A stretch of DNA of 64,000 nt from Candidatus Dechloromonas phosphoritropha (GCA_016722705.1 JADKGN010000004.1:2170001-2234000), one strand, 5' to 3'. Counted from the first letter of the stretch, positions 7,903 through 17,033 are shown. Notes: generated from the letters alone by a model not told the origin. Program-made: numbers and translations.

Positions 7903-9120
7903 TCAGCTAGCGAGGGCAACAACGTTGTTGCCCTCGCTAGCTGCGGCGCGGGAAGCCGCCCACTCCTTGAATTCATCCATGTCGAGGTACTTCCGTTCCT
8001 GCCAAGCCTCGTTCTGTTCGGCCAGCAGAGCGCCGATCAGGCGCAAGGCTGACTCGTCGTTGGGGAAGATGCGGATCACGCGCTCCCGCCGGCGAATTTC
8101 CTCGTTGAGCCGCTCCTGCATGTTCGTTGTGCGTAGCCGCTTGCGATACTTCTCGGGCAAGACCATTACCGCCATGGCATCCTCGAATCCTGCTTCGAGG
8201 CAGGCCACCGCTTTGGGGGCGCTCTTGGCGAAGCGCTCGGTGAATTCCGCCAGGCGGCGCTTGGCCTCGACCAAATCGGGCGCCTGCAGCACGAGCTTGA
8301 CGGCAGCTGCCACCTCGGCGCGGTGGCGGGTGTTGCATTGGCCCAGAATGTTGCGCATCAGATGCACCTGACAGCGTTGCCAGCTGGCCCCCTGAAAGTG
8401 CCGCGCTGCCGCTTCACGCAGGCCGCCGTGGTCGTCCGAGATGATGAACTGCGTGCCCTTGAGGCCGCGCCCTCTGAGCCAGCGGAAGGTCTCGTCCCAG
8501 GTGGCGAAGCTCTCGGTGTCGCCGATCCGCACGCCCAGAATCTCCCGGAAGCCATCGGAGCGGATGCCTGAGACGGTCAGCACGGCACGCGAAACCACAC
8601 GATCTTCTTGCCGACTCTTGATGAACAGGGCATCGACCAGCACGAAGGGATACTCGCCGTCCAGCCGCCGTTCGTTGAACGCGCTGACCCGCGGTTCCAG
8701 TCCGGCGCACAGTGCGCTCACCGTCGATTTGGAGAAGCTGGCGCCGCACAGCTCTTCGGTGATCGCCGAGACCTTGCGCGTCGAGACACCGTGCACGACC
8801 ATTTCCATGAGCGCCAGAACGAAGGCCTGCTCGCTCCGCTGGTAGCGCTTGAAGATGTCCGTCGAAAAGCTGCCGTCCCGCGTCTGCGGCACCAGCAGCG
8901 TCACCGGCCCAACCCGCGTGTAAAGGGTGCGTGGCCGGTAGCCGTTGCGATAGCCGGCCCGTTCGTCCGTGCGCTCGTGCCGCGTCGCCCCCAGCGTTTC
9001 CGTCACCTGCGCCTCCAGTACTTGATTGAGCACCGCTTCCACCAGTTTCGCCAGCCCGTCCTGCCCGTTTAAAAGCCCTGGCAGCAAGTCCGTTCCTACG
9101 CTAACCTCATACCCAGTCAT
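7903..9120 (-). CDS. IS256-family transposase
   Basis: A 405-residue DDE transposase of the Transposase_mut family. The presumed catalytic residues are Asp in YPFVLVDALFIKSRQ, Asp in FIISDDHGG, and Glu in ERLNEEIRRRERVIRIFPN. The family signature CQVHLMRNIL is also present. The length is normal and no frameshift is seen. The last codons are read from one arm of a perfect 38-bp palindrome that also holds the stop codon. Confidence 0.95.
   Translation of the reverse strand: MTGYEVSVGTDLLPGLLNGQDGLAKLVEAVLNQVLEAQVTETLGATRHERTDERAGYRNGYRPRTLYTRVGPVTLLVPQTRDGSFSTDIFKRYQRSEQAFVLALMEMVVHGVSTRKVSAITEELCGASFSKSTVSALCAGLEPRVSAFNERRLDGEYPFVLVDALFIKSRQEDRVVSRAVLTVSGIRSDGFREILGVRIGDTESFATWDETFRWLRGRGLKGTQFIISDDHGGLREAAARHFQGASWQRCQVHLMRNILGQCNTRHRAEVAAAVKLVLQAPDLVEAKRRLAEFTERFAKSAPKAVACLEAGFEDAMAVMVLPEKYRKRLRTTNMQERLNEEIRRRERVIRIFPNDESALRLIGALLAEQNEAWQERKYLDMDEFKEWAASRAAASEGNNVVALAS
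7905..7942. repeat. Perfect 38-bp palindrome at the transposase stop
   Basis: Two 19-base arms without a loop, centred between 7923 and 7924; each arm reads AGCTAGCGAGGGCAACAAC on its own strand. It covers the last 12 codons of the transposase and begins inside its stop codon. As RNA it would form a strong stem on either strand, so it could end transcription or block read-through into or out of the element. Confidence 0.95.
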
Positions 9121-9307
9121 CGCTTCTCTCCTTCGGTTATCGATCGTCTCGCAACGTCAGTTTACCGAATCGAAGCGGTGGCTACCTGCCACCCGATTTA
9201 CAGCAGTTTAGGGACTCAATCCTGAATCGCTCCGCATGTAGTGGCAGCCCGAAGCCTTTGGGGCTAGCAAAGCTTGTTGAGATTAGCGCAAGCTTCCAGC
9301 GGCCTTT

Positions 9308-11731
9308 CTAGTGGGCCTCCAACTCGGCAATCAATCGGATTAGATTGGGGTTGCCCGGCATCATCTCCGCAAGTTGCTTCGCGTAGCGAAGGGCGGCTTG
9401 CCGGTCACCGGTTTCACGGCTCATCGAGAGCAGCGCACCGAGGATGTCGAGATCGTTGGGGTGTCGCTTGTTCGCGCTGCGCAGCAGGGCCAGCGCCTGC
9501 TCGCGTTTGCCCGCGGAGTCGACGGCGATTGCTTGCACGTAGGCATAGCGCGCGTTATCCGGGGCCAGCCGCGCCGCTTCGACGAATTCGTTCAGCGCTG
9601 CTGCCTTGTCTCCCTTGCGCGTCAACAGCAAGCCGAGGGCATGGTGCAGGTCAGCATCGCGCGGCATCGCCGCCAGGCCCCGGCGCAATACCCTTTCCGC
9701 TTCCAGTTCGCGCCCGAGCTGGCGCAAGGCGTCGGCAAGATTGACATAGGGGCCGGGAAAGCTCTTGTCGAGCGCGATGGCGCGCTCGTATGCGGCGATC
9801 GCTTCGTCGGCGCGCCCCTGCTGCAAGCGCAAATTGCCGAGGTTGACCTGGCCCGAAGGCCAGTCGGCCTCCAGCGCCAGGGCATTTTCATATTCCAGCA
9901 GGGCGGCGGCACGGTCGGCGCGCTTGCCTTCCGGAATCTGAGCGTCCGGTATGTCGGCGAGGAGGCGCGCCGCTTCGATGCGCACGCCACGTACCGGGTC
10001 GGCGAGTAGCGGCGCGCCACTGAGCACCCGGTTGACCGGTTCAGCCCTGGCGATCATGCCCAGCGCGGCGATGCGCACCGAGGGGTCGGCATCCTGCAAC
10101 AGCGCACGCGCCGCCGACAGCGTGCCGGGGTTGGCATAGGGCTGCGCCAGTGTCGCTGCCGTCGCCCGGACGATCGCCGGCGCCGTCGGGCTGGCGGCCA
10201 GTTCAAGCAGGCTGGGCAAGGCGCGCACGCCTTGCGTTTCGCCGGCGTGCAAGGTGCTGCCATAGTGCGGGCGCTCGCGCCAGTTCTTGCCATACCACTG
10301 GTCCATGGCACTGGCTGCCCACTGCGGCTTTTTGTCGGTGTGGCACTGGGTACAGGCGTTGGGACTGCCCAGCGTCATCGAAAGATTTGGGCGCGGGATA
10401 CGCAGGCTGTGATCCTGGCGGGCGTGGATCACCATGTAGTTCTGCGTCGGCATGTGACAGGTGACGCACTGTGCTCCCTTGCCGCCAGCCGTATGGTGGT
10501 GGTGTTTGGGCGCATCGAACTCGGTGGCGGCGTGGCAGCGGGTACACAGCGCATTGCCTTCGGCGCGCAGTTTCTGGCTGTGCGGCTCGTGGCAATCCAT
10601 GCAGGTGACGCCATTCTGATGCATCTTGCTTTGCAGGAACGAGCCCCAGACATAGACCTCTTCGCGCTGCTGGCCGTCGGCATGGTAGTTGGGCGCGGTG
10701 AGCATCGCCAGGCGATGGCTGTCTTCCAGCGTCGCGCCGGGCGTCCGGTCTTCGCTGAGTGTCGAGCGGCGGGCGTGGCAGGCGGCGCAACTGTTCATGC
10801 CGGCAGGCGCGACCGGCTTGTCACGCACGGCGAATCGCGCGCCCTCGGTCGGGAAATTCCACGCTTCTTTCCAGCGGCTTTGCAGTGAGGGCAGACCCTT
10901 GTTGTCACCGGCAACATACGGCGGTTTGACCTGTTTGGCCCAGTCGAGGTGAGCGGATGCCGGACCATGACAGGTTTCGCAGGCGACGTTGATTTCGCTG
11001 AACGTTGTCTTGTAGGTCTGGCTGGCCGCGTCGTAACCCTTGTGCAGATTGGTCGAATGGCACTCGGCGCACTGCAGGGCCCAGTTGTGGTAGACGCCCG
11101 TCCAATGCAGGGGGTCAGTATGGTCCGTCTTCTGTTTTGGATAAAGATGGAACCAGCGCTGACCGCCTTCGCTTTTCGGGCGGGAGTCCCACGCAATCGG
11201 CAGCGCCTGGTAACGTCCGCCGGGGAAGGGGATCAAATACTGTTGCAGCGGATAGAGACCGAAGGTTTGACTGACTTGGTAGTCGGTCAGTTTGCCGTCC
11301 GGGCCATCGGTGCGCACCATGAACTTGTCGCCGCGTTTGAAGAAAGTGGACTCGACGCCATCCTTCTTGAACTTCGCGTTGGCAAAGTCGCCGAGTACGC
11401 TGGTCGCCGTGGCCTCCTGCATCGCCAGTTGGTGGTGCGAACCTGACCACGCCTTGAATTCGCTCTCGTGGCAGGTCTTGCAGGTTTCGGCGCCGACGTA
11501 GGTGGGAGGAGCGCCAGGTGGCACAGCGTTTGACGCGACAACGGGAACAGCCGAAGGCGCTGAGGCAGGTGGCGACACCGCTGACGAGGAAACAAAATAC
11601 AGCGTAGTGCCTGCAATAAACGTAGCGAGTAGCAGGCCGGCAACAATGAAGCGCAGAGGCCGCGGTTTCGAACCTTCAGGGCTTATCGGCATCGTGGCGG
11701 GCTTGCCCTTGGGTGTAGATCTTCGGGTCAT
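9308..11731 (-). CDS. Octaheme cytochrome c with HEAT-like and TPR repeats
   Basis: An 807-residue protein. A single hydrophobic N-terminal segment (FIVAGLLLATFIAGTTLYFV) acts as signal or membrane anchor. Eight CXXCH haem motifs lie between about residues 84 and 465: CKTCH, CAECH, CETCH, CAACH, CMDCH, CTRCH, CVTCH and CTQCH. A helical repeat region follows (about 490-580, LPSLLELAASP and similar), then TPR units such as GQVNLGNLRLQQGRADEAIAAYERA. It should be a periplasmic electron-transfer protein or reductase of the cytochrome c554-like group, with the TPR part binding a partner. No NrfA-type CXXCK is present. It stands alone, so its electron partner is unknown. Confidence 0.88.
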   Translation of the reverse strand: MTRRSTPKGKPATMPISPEGSKPRPLRFIVAGLLLATFIAGTTLYFVSSSAVSPPASAPSAVPVVASNAVPPGAPPTYVGAETCKTCHESEFKAWSGSHHQLAMQEATATSVLGDFANAKFKKDGVESTFFKRGDKFMVRTDGPDGKLTDYQVSQTFGLYPLQQYLIPFPGGRYQALPIAWDSRPKSEGGQRWFHLYPKQKTDHTDPLHWTGVYHNWALQCAECHSTNLHKGYDAASQTYKTTFSEINVACETCHGPASAHLDWAKQVKPPYVAGDNKGLPSLQSRWKEAWNFPTEGARFAVRDKPVAPAGMNSCAACHARRSTLSEDRTPGATLEDSHRLAMLTAPNYHADGQQREEVYVWGSFLQSKMHQNGVTCMDCHEPHSQKLRAEGNALCTRCHAATEFDAPKHHHHTAGGKGAQCVTCHMPTQNYMVIHARQDHSLRIPRPNLSMTLGSPNACTQCHTDKKPQWAASAMDQWYGKNWRERPHYGSTLHAGETQGVRALPSLLELAASPTAPAIVRATAATLAQPYANPGTLSAARALLQDADPSVRIAALGMIARAEPVNRVLSGAPLLADPVRGVRIEAARLLADIPDAQIPEGKRADRAAALLEYENALALEADWPSGQVNLGNLRLQQGRADEAIAAYERAIALDKSFPGPYVNLADALRQLGRELEAERVLRRGLAAMPRDADLHHALGLLLTRKGDKAAALNEFVEAARLAPDNARYAYVQAIAVDSAGKREQALALLRSANKRHPNDLDILGALLSMSRETGDRQAALRYAKQLAEMMPGNPNLIRLIAELEAH

Positions 11732-11939
11732 CTTGTGCGCTTGTGGAGGTGGGCGTGTTCGAATTTTTTGTAAACAGGATTTTTATTATGGTAGGGGGCA
11801 CTCCCCGAACGGAATAGTAAGTCGAATTAGCGCCGATTTCCATTCGTGTCCAGTAACCAGCACATGGCGGACCTGATTTGCGAGGTGGCCCATCGTGCGT
11901 CGAGGCCGCGCTACTGTCTGTGCTGCACCGGCCCAGTGA

Positions 11940-11970
11940 GGCAGCTTTGGTATGACATACCAAAGCTGCC
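11940..11970. repeat. 15-bp inverted repeat with 1-base loop
   Basis: Arms GGCAGCTTTGGTATG (11940-11954) and CATACCAAAGCTGCC (11956-11970) are perfect complements around a single A. The right arm runs into the DUF1254 relic that starts at 11966. It is not followed by a T tract, so it is not a classical terminator. Confidence 0.9.
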
Positions 11971-12050
11971 ACCCAACTACAAGGGCGACGTGCTGATGGG
12001 TTACTTCGTGTTGCGCTCCTATACTTACCGGTCGGTTCTGGCTTGGTTTA
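11966..12050 (+). pseudogene. Fragment of a DUF1254 gene
   Basis: This stretch reads LPPNYKGDVLMGYFVLRSYT followed by YRSVLAWFK. It matches the conserved DUF1254 core seen in the intact proteins at 3056 and 5171 (LPPDYKGKVPDGYTAVRPAT) at PP, YKG, V, GY, V, R and TY. Nothing before or after continues the domain. It is a short relic of a third, more diverged family member. The match is short, so chance is not fully excluded. Confidence 0.5.
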
Positions 12051-12396
12051 AGCGCCTTCGCGCCCTTCCTGCTTATGTCGGAATGGAAGGCATGTGGGAC
12101 TAGAGACAACCCGCACTGGGCGCCGGTCCACTCGCATTGCTGCCGCTCAGTTCGAGAATTCTGTTTCCCGATTGCTGACACCGGCGAATGAGTACTATGG
12201 GTCGACTGTAGTCAGCTGGCACAACATGGCAACGCCGTAACTGATTTTTCCGTTCCACTGCACCTCAGACCCCTGTCTTGAACGAGATCGAGCGCGGAAC
12301 ATAGCTCGTCGTGTGGGATGCGCTGGCGCCCGACGTGGCGGCTGGTGCCACGAGTGTTGGGTCTACCCCCAAAGTGTGGATTTGTTCTGAACTTTC
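12051..12396. other. Intergenic stretch without recognised gene
   Basis: Between the DUF1254 relic and the end of pqiC. I see no ORF with family resemblance, no tRNA and no clear terminator. With the relic just upstream, it is probably decayed sequence. Confidence 0.5.
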
Positions 12397-13035
12397 CTAG
12401 CGGATTGCCTCGGCAATATCGGCACTCACCTGCACGAGTGCCCGGCTTTGCGCGGCCACCAGAGGCTCATAACCGGCACCCGACACCGCTTCGCGCACCA
12501 TGGTACGCCCGCTCCTGGGCAGGCCGGGTGTGGTGACCAGTGTTGCTTCGGCAGGTTTTCCGCCAGCCTTGGCGGACGTCACACTGGCTGCATGGCTTGC
12601 TGACGGCCGAATGGTCCACAGCACATCAAGGACGACCACTTCGCCGAGTCGGGCGTCAAACGACTGCACATCAATCAAGACCTGATAGTCCGCTTTCGTC
12701 TGCATGCTTTGTGCGTAGCTCCACACCCGTGTCATGCCCAGATCGTGGGCCAGATTGACCGCAATCACACGGGAAATGTCGCTCTTGAGCGAGCCGGCCC
12801 AGCGGTGGAATTCGCTCATGCTGACCTGATTGCTGCCGTTCTGCACCACCAGCAGGGCCTGGTCGACCGACTCAGGCAAACTCACCGGCCCGACAATAAC
12901 GCTCGTTCCCGTGCTGGTTACGGGCGCAGATGGTGCTGGTGTGGCACTCAGGGTGTAGTAAGACGCTTGGGGCGAACTGCTGCACGCCGACAACAGCAAA
13001 GCCAGCAGACCGACAGTGACTAAACAAGATTTCAT
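12397..13035 (-). CDS. pqiC: PqiC-like envelope lipoprotein (DUF330)
   Basis: A 212-residue protein with a lipoprotein signal (LLALLLSAC, lipidated Cys at about residue 18) followed by SSSPQASYYTLSA, the usual start of ABC-transport auxiliary lipoproteins (PqiC/YmbA). Other family features are VGPVSLPESVDQ and NQVSMSEFHRWAGSL. In E. coli PqiC forms an outer-membrane ring that meets the PqiB tunnel for lipid passage across the periplasm. The start overlaps the end of pqiB by four bases (ATGA). It is the last gene of the pqiA-pqiA-pqiB-pqiC operon. Confidence 0.88.
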   Translation of the reverse strand: MKSCLVTVGLLALLLSACSSSPQASYYTLSATPAPSAPVTSTGTSVIVGPVSLPESVDQALLVVQNGSNQVSMSEFHRWAGSLKSDISRVIAVNLAHDLGMTRVWSYAQSMQTKADYQVLIDVQSFDARLGEVVVLDVLWTIRPSASHAASVTSAKAGGKPAEATLVTTPGLPRSGRTMVREAVSGAGYEPLVAAQSRALVQVSADIAEAIR

Positions 13036-14705
13036 TTTTTGGTCTCCTCTGGTGGCTTGCCAAAGATCAGCGATTGCGGTTGACGATCAAGGGAATCGCT
13101 TAGTGCTTTTATCGAGGCCGCAGTTCGCGTCAGCTCGCGCAAGGCCTCGCGCAGATCGGTCTGCAAAGGCGAATCGCTGGCCATCACGTTCTCGGCGTTC
13201 TGCATCGCCCGCCTGGCCTCAGTCAGCGCCTGGTTAAGCTCGGGAACGGTTTCGGCATCGAGGCGTTTGATCAGCGTGTCCATGTTGCCGAGCAAGACAT
13301 CCGTTTTCTTGACGACCCTGGCGCCGGTTTCTTCCAGTTCGTCGAAAGCCCCTGGAATTGCGGGTATCTCGATCGGAAACTGGCTCGCATCAAATTTGAC
13401 TTTCGGCGCTTTGGGAAAAAAATCAACGCCGATGTACAGTTGCCCGGTGAGTAAATTGGCGCTACGCAATTGGGCGCGAAAACCCTTTTCCATAAACAAC
13501 TGATCCCGCTTGATACGCTCGGCTCTTGTTTTGGGTGCCGGTAGCGCGGCGCCGCCGGAACGCGAGTTTGCACGCAAACGCTCAGGATAGAGATAGATTT
13601 CGACGGGCTGTACAAAATCAAAGTGCTTCGGCGCAAACTCGGTATGGATGCTGATCACCTCACCGATATTGATCCCGCGGAATTCAACCGGCGCGCCGAC
13701 CGACAGGCCGCGTACGGATTGTTTGAAAACGATCACGAAGCGCTCGGTCTGTGCATCCGGGCGTTTCATGGCCTCGGAGCGCGTAGCAAAGAGTTGAAAT
13801 ACGGCATTCTTCTCCGCGCGCTCGGCTGGCGCTCCGTCGGCAGCCGTTGACGAAATGGCCGCCGTCGCTTCAGGTATCTCCTTGCTATCGGGAATGATTT
13901 CACTGCTCGGTCCGGGAGGCGCCTCAAAAGCGATCCCGCCTACCAGTAGGGATACGAAGGACTCCGTCTGCACTTGCAAGCCTGCCGCACTGAGCGACAC
14001 ATCGACGCCGCTCGCGTTCCAGAAGCGCGTGTCGTTCGTTACGTATTTGTCGTAGGGCGCATGTACAAACACCCGGATCGACACCCCTTTGCCGTCCTTG
14101 TCGAGATCGTAAGTCACGACCTCACCGACCGTCAGTCGGCGGAAATAAACCGGCACCCCAATATCGAGCGAACCCAGGTTGGCTGTACGCAGCACAAACT
14201 CCCGCCCCGGGGTATCCCCCGTCACGATTGGCGGCACATCCAGCGCCACAAAATCCTCTCGTTTACTCGTCGACTTGCCAACATCGACCGCAATAAAAGA
14301 CCCGGCCAGCAAGGTCCCGAGGCCGGTTACCCCGCTCGCGGTAATGCGTGGCCGGACTATCCAGAAACGCGTGTCTTCCAGCAGAAAATCCGCGGCCTCC
14401 TTGTTCAGTTCTACAGTCGCAATCACCTGATTGTGGTCATCCGACAGCGCCACGGTTTTGACCAGACCAATATTAACGTCCTTGTATTTAACCCCGGTTT
14501 TACCCGCCTCCAGCCCATCGCCCGACTTGAAGCTGATGGTGATCGTCGGCCCGCGTTCAAGAATCACCTTGGCCGCTAGTCCAGCGCCGACCAGCACTGC
14601 AATGATCGGGATGATCCAGATGAACTGTGGCGCCCAGCGCCGCCTGGGGCTGGCTAATGCCGCTGGCAGGCTCGGCAGATCAGAATCGCCCTGCGTGTCA
14701 GTCAT
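13032..14705 (-). CDS. pqiB: PqiB-like MCE protein
   Basis: A 557-residue protein with one N-terminal membrane segment (FIWIIPIIAVLVGAGLAAKV) and three MCE/MlaD repeats: ITISFKSGDGLEAGKTGVKY (about 53-130), PGREFVLRTANLGSLDIGVP (about 165-240) and ERFVIVFKQSVRGLSVGAPV (about 315-420). A C-terminal helical region (MDTLIKRLDAETVPEL onward) should form the coiled-coil needle. PqiB hexamers make a lipid-conducting tunnel from inner to outer membrane. It overlaps pqiA upstream by eight bases and pqiC downstream by four, which indicates coupled translation. Confidence 0.92.
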   Translation of the reverse strand: MTDTQGDSDLPSLPAALASPRRRWAPQFIWIIPIIAVLVGAGLAAKVILERGPTITISFKSGDGLEAGKTGVKYKDVNIGLVKTVALSDDHNQVIATVELNKEAADFLLEDTRFWIVRPRITASGVTGLGTLLAGSFIAVDVGKSTSKREDFVALDVPPIVTGDTPGREFVLRTANLGSLDIGVPVYFRRLTVGEVVTYDLDKDGKGVSIRVFVHAPYDKYVTNDTRFWNASGVDVSLSAAGLQVQTESFVSLLVGGIAFEAPPGPSSEIIPDSKEIPEATAAISSTAADGAPAERAEKNAVFQLFATRSEAMKRPDAQTERFVIVFKQSVRGLSVGAPVEFRGINIGEVISIHTEFAPKHFDFVQPVEIYLYPERLRANSRSGGAALPAPKTRAERIKRDQLFMEKGFRAQLRSANLLTGQLYIGVDFFPKAPKVKFDASQFPIEIPAIPGAFDELEETGARVVKKTDVLLGNMDTLIKRLDAETVPELNQALTEARRAMQNAENVMASDSPLQTDLREALRELTRTAASIKALSDSLDRQPQSLIFGKPPEETKK

Positions 14706-15363
14706 TCCTGTTCTCCATTTTATTTGCCGGCTCTGCCGGTTCTGCCGAATCCCAAATCAGCCGGGGATCAAAGCTCTCTGCGGCAAATATGGTGAGTACC
14801 ACTACCGCACCAAAGGCAATCGCACCACTACCGGCACGAATCGACATCAAACTGCCGAAATGTACCAGCGCGGTCAGCATGGTGGCGACATATACGTCAA
14901 TCATCGACCAGCGCCCTACGACTTCAAGCACGCGGTAAAGCCTGGTCCGTTCTCTTGGTGCCCACACCGAACGACGCTGCACCGAAACCAGTAGAAAGGT
15001 CAAGGAGAGCAGCTTGGCGACCGGGATGGCAATGCTCGCGACAAACAAGATGATCGCCAGAGGCTGCGAACCCGAGGTCCATAGATAGATCACTCCGCTC
15101 AGGATCGTATCTTTCTCGCTGCCGAAAAGTGAGCCAGTTTGCATCACCGGCAACAGATTGGCCGGGATAATCAACACATAAGAGGCAATCAACAAGGCCC
15201 AGGCGCGTGAAATACTTTGCGGCTTGCGAAAATGCAGACTTGAACCGCAACGTGCACAGGCCAGCCCGTGCGCTTCTGGCGCAGCACGCTGCGTCAGGCC
15301 GCAGATGTGACACGCGAGCACGCCAGCCGAAGCTCCGGTGACAGGCGCCCTTGTAGCATTCAT
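14698..15363 (-). CDS. pqiA: PqiA-family membrane protein, second copy
   Basis: A 221-residue inner-membrane protein. The N-terminal zinc ribbon has Cys pairs CHICGL and CARCGSSL. Four hydrophobic segments follow: LIASYVLIIPANLLPVM, LAIILFVASIAIPVAKLLSL, a segment around SMIDVYVATMLTALVHFGSL, and AIAFGAVVVLTIFAAESF. This is one PqiA half-domain; E. coli PqiA has two fused halves, here encoded by two adjacent genes. It probably delivers lipid to PqiB. Its start overlaps the end of the upstream gene by four bases. Confidence 0.88.
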   Translation of the reverse strand: MNATRAPVTGASAGVLACHICGLTQRAAPEAHGLACARCGSSLHFRKPQSISRAWALLIASYVLIIPANLLPVMQTGSLFGSEKDTILSGVIYLWTSGSQPLAIILFVASIAIPVAKLLSLTFLLVSVQRRSVWAPRERTRLYRVLEVVGRWSMIDVYVATMLTALVHFGSLMSIRAGSGAIAFGAVVVLTIFAAESFDPRLIWDSAEPAEPANKMENRND

Positions 15364-15968
15364 TGCAAGGCCCTCACGCGCGCCCAGAAAATACGCACAT
15401 CAAAACCAGCCACGGCTGCAGCCACCGCGAACATCAGCAAAACAAACGACCACAGCGCAATGTCCGGCACCACCGAGGCCATGGCCGCCAATTTGCTGAT
15501 CGTCACCAACAGGCCCAGCATGAACACCTCGACCATGCTCCACGGTTGCGCAGCGTGCATCAATCTGAACACGTGCGGCACGGCGGGTGGCACATGCCCC
15601 AGTTTGAGCGGCAGGAGAAGATAGATCAGTGCGCCAATCTCCAGTGCCGGCATCAGAAAAGTGGTGATGAAAACGAGCAGGGCAACGCTCGGCATATCGT
15701 CGTGCAGCAGGACACTCACCGCGCCGAGTAATGTGGTTGAGCTGGTCAGGCCGCGCGAATTCATGCTCACGATTGGGAAAGAATTGGCGATAACAAATAG
15801 AACCGCCGCCGTCAGCGCGAATACCAGGCTGCGTTCAAGAGTCTCCGGCTGATGACGATACAGATCGCAGCCACAGCGCGTACAGCGCGCCACTCCACCA
15901 GCCTCCAGCGGCACTTCGCGTAGGAGCAGATCGCATTCATGACAGACAACTAGCGCCTCTGGCGACAT
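15360..15968 (-). CDS. pqiA: PqiA-family membrane protein, first copy
   Basis: A 202-residue protein, the promoter-proximal gene of the operon. The zinc ribbon has CHECDL and CTRCGCDLY. Four membrane segments follow, including VFALTAAVLFVIANSFPIV and VALLVFITTFLMPALEIGAL. With the next gene it makes up the two halves of a PqiA-type protein. The upstream stretch to 16226 has no gene and should carry the operon promoter, though I cannot mark clear -35 and -10 boxes. Confidence 0.88.
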   Translation of the reverse strand: MSPEALVVCHECDLLLREVPLEAGGVARCTRCGCDLYRHQPETLERSLVFALTAAVLFVIANSFPIVSMNSRGLTSSTTLLGAVSVLLHDDMPSVALLVFITTFLMPALEIGALIYLLLPLKLGHVPPAVPHVFRLMHAAQPWSMVEVFMLGLLVTISKLAAMASVVPDIALWSFVLLMFAVAAAVAGFDVRIFWARVRALQ

Positions 15969-16226
15969 CGAAAATCACCTGTTTTCAATGCATTATCGGA
16001 TCGCAGATGGTAGCAGCCAATACATCCACGGCCAATTATCTGTTGACCGGGCGATTATCCCGCGTCCTACGTTATGACTTCGGGCTGTCCAGCTTAAACC
16101 GCTGTCTTGAAAACGGGGACCACTATAGTACCCGGCGACACCGGCAGCGTCGACGACGCGAGCACTCATGGCAAGTGCCTGGTCCCCAGGGTGCTCTGGA
16201 AGGCTGACACGCGCGCGCTGCCAGCT

Positions 16227-17033
16227 TCATGCTCCTTCCTGCGTGCGCTGTCCATCGGCCGTCACCGCGCCGGAGCTGCCGTCGGGCTTGCCGCCACTCT
16301 TTTTCGTGCGCCTCGCCTGCCGCGTATTCTGACGGACGCCACGCAGCTCGTCGCAGCGGCCGATGATGTTCACCAGGACGCTGGCCGTCCAGGCAAAGGT
16401 GAACATCCCCGAGATGGCAATGATCGGTGAGAGCATATGCCATTCCGCCGACAGGACGCGGTCGCTACCCAGGGTGGTGTAGGAAAGCGCGACGAAGCGT
16501 GCAGCCGGACCCCACTCCTGGATGATGCCACCGTAAAAAAGCGCCGCCGACCACAGGACGATAGAAGCGAGGTGCAGGCCGAGCATCCTGAAGACGGTGA
16601 AGCCGAGGAGCAGGTCGACGCTCCACCACGCTGGGCCCTTCTCGATGTCGAGCGCACGCTTCTCGAAGCGAGCGGTGAGCAGACGTATGCCGATCGCCTG
16701 CACGATGACGACGGCGACCAGTACGCCGCCGCCAAAGATCAGGTCTTGCAGCGGCAGGGCTTCCAGCACCGGCAACTCTGCGTTGAGGTAAGCTTCCATT
16801 GGCGCAAGCTTGCGCGGCAGGGTTTCGGCGACCGTGTGAGGAAGATTGGCAAGTTCGGCGGGTGCATTCTTGGCTGCCTGCAGCAGCACCTGCGCTTCCT
16901 TCGACTGCCAGTCTACGGCCGGGGCAGGCGACGCGGAGCCCGGCCCTGCTTCTCCGGGCGACGGGTGCGCGACAGCCGGAACCGGCAGGGGCGCTTCCGT
17001 CGCTGCTTTTCCTATCGTTTTCGTATCAGCCAT
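16227..17033 (-). CDS. Two-TM ion-channel-like protein with altered selectivity filter
   Basis: About 268 residues. A Pro/Ala-rich soluble N-terminus leads to a membrane segment (LIFGGGVLVAVVIVQAIGI), another around FRMLGLHLASIVLWSAALFY, a pore-loop region FVALSYTTLGSDRVLSAEW, and a last segment PIIAISGMFTFAWTASVLV. The layout fits the Ion_trans_2 family of bacterial 2-TM potassium channels, but the filter reads TTLGSD instead of TVGYGD. The tail is Lys/Arg-rich. The start is the ATG at 17033, with AGAGGA ten bases upstream; a TTG at 17063 in the same frame is less likely. It is in line with the SulP gene, 145 bases apart. Confidence 0.72.
   Translation of the reverse strand: MADTKTIGKAATEAPLPVPAVAHPSPGEAGPGSASPAPAVDWQSKEAQVLLQAAKNAPAELANLPHTVAETLPRKLAPMEAYLNAELPVLEALPLQDLIFGGGVLVAVVIVQAIGIRLLTARFEKRALDIEKGPAWWSVDLLLGFTVFRMLGLHLASIVLWSAALFYGGIIQEWGPAARFVALSYTTLGSDRVLSAEWHMLSPIIAISGMFTFAWTASVLVNIIGRCDELRGVRQNTRQARRTKKSGGKPDGSSGAVTADGQRTQEGA

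Larger units (their letters stand above)
7846..9221 (-). mobile_element. IS256-family insertion sequence
   Basis: A 1376-bp element. The two ends form 26-bp imperfect inverted repeats (19 of 26 match), sharing AGTCC and CTGCTGTAAAT. The copies of CTGAATCG just outside (7838-7845 and 9222-9229) form an 8-bp direct repeat, the expected target duplication for this family. One full transposase gene fills the element. It lies between the convergent ends of the outer-membrane protein gene and the cytochrome gene, so no gene is broken. Intact ends and target duplication point to a fairly recent insertion. Confidence 0.9.

Noticed and set aside
8441..9072. Plus-strand open frames inside the IS256 element
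   Set aside because: Shadows of the transposase gene; no domain pattern.
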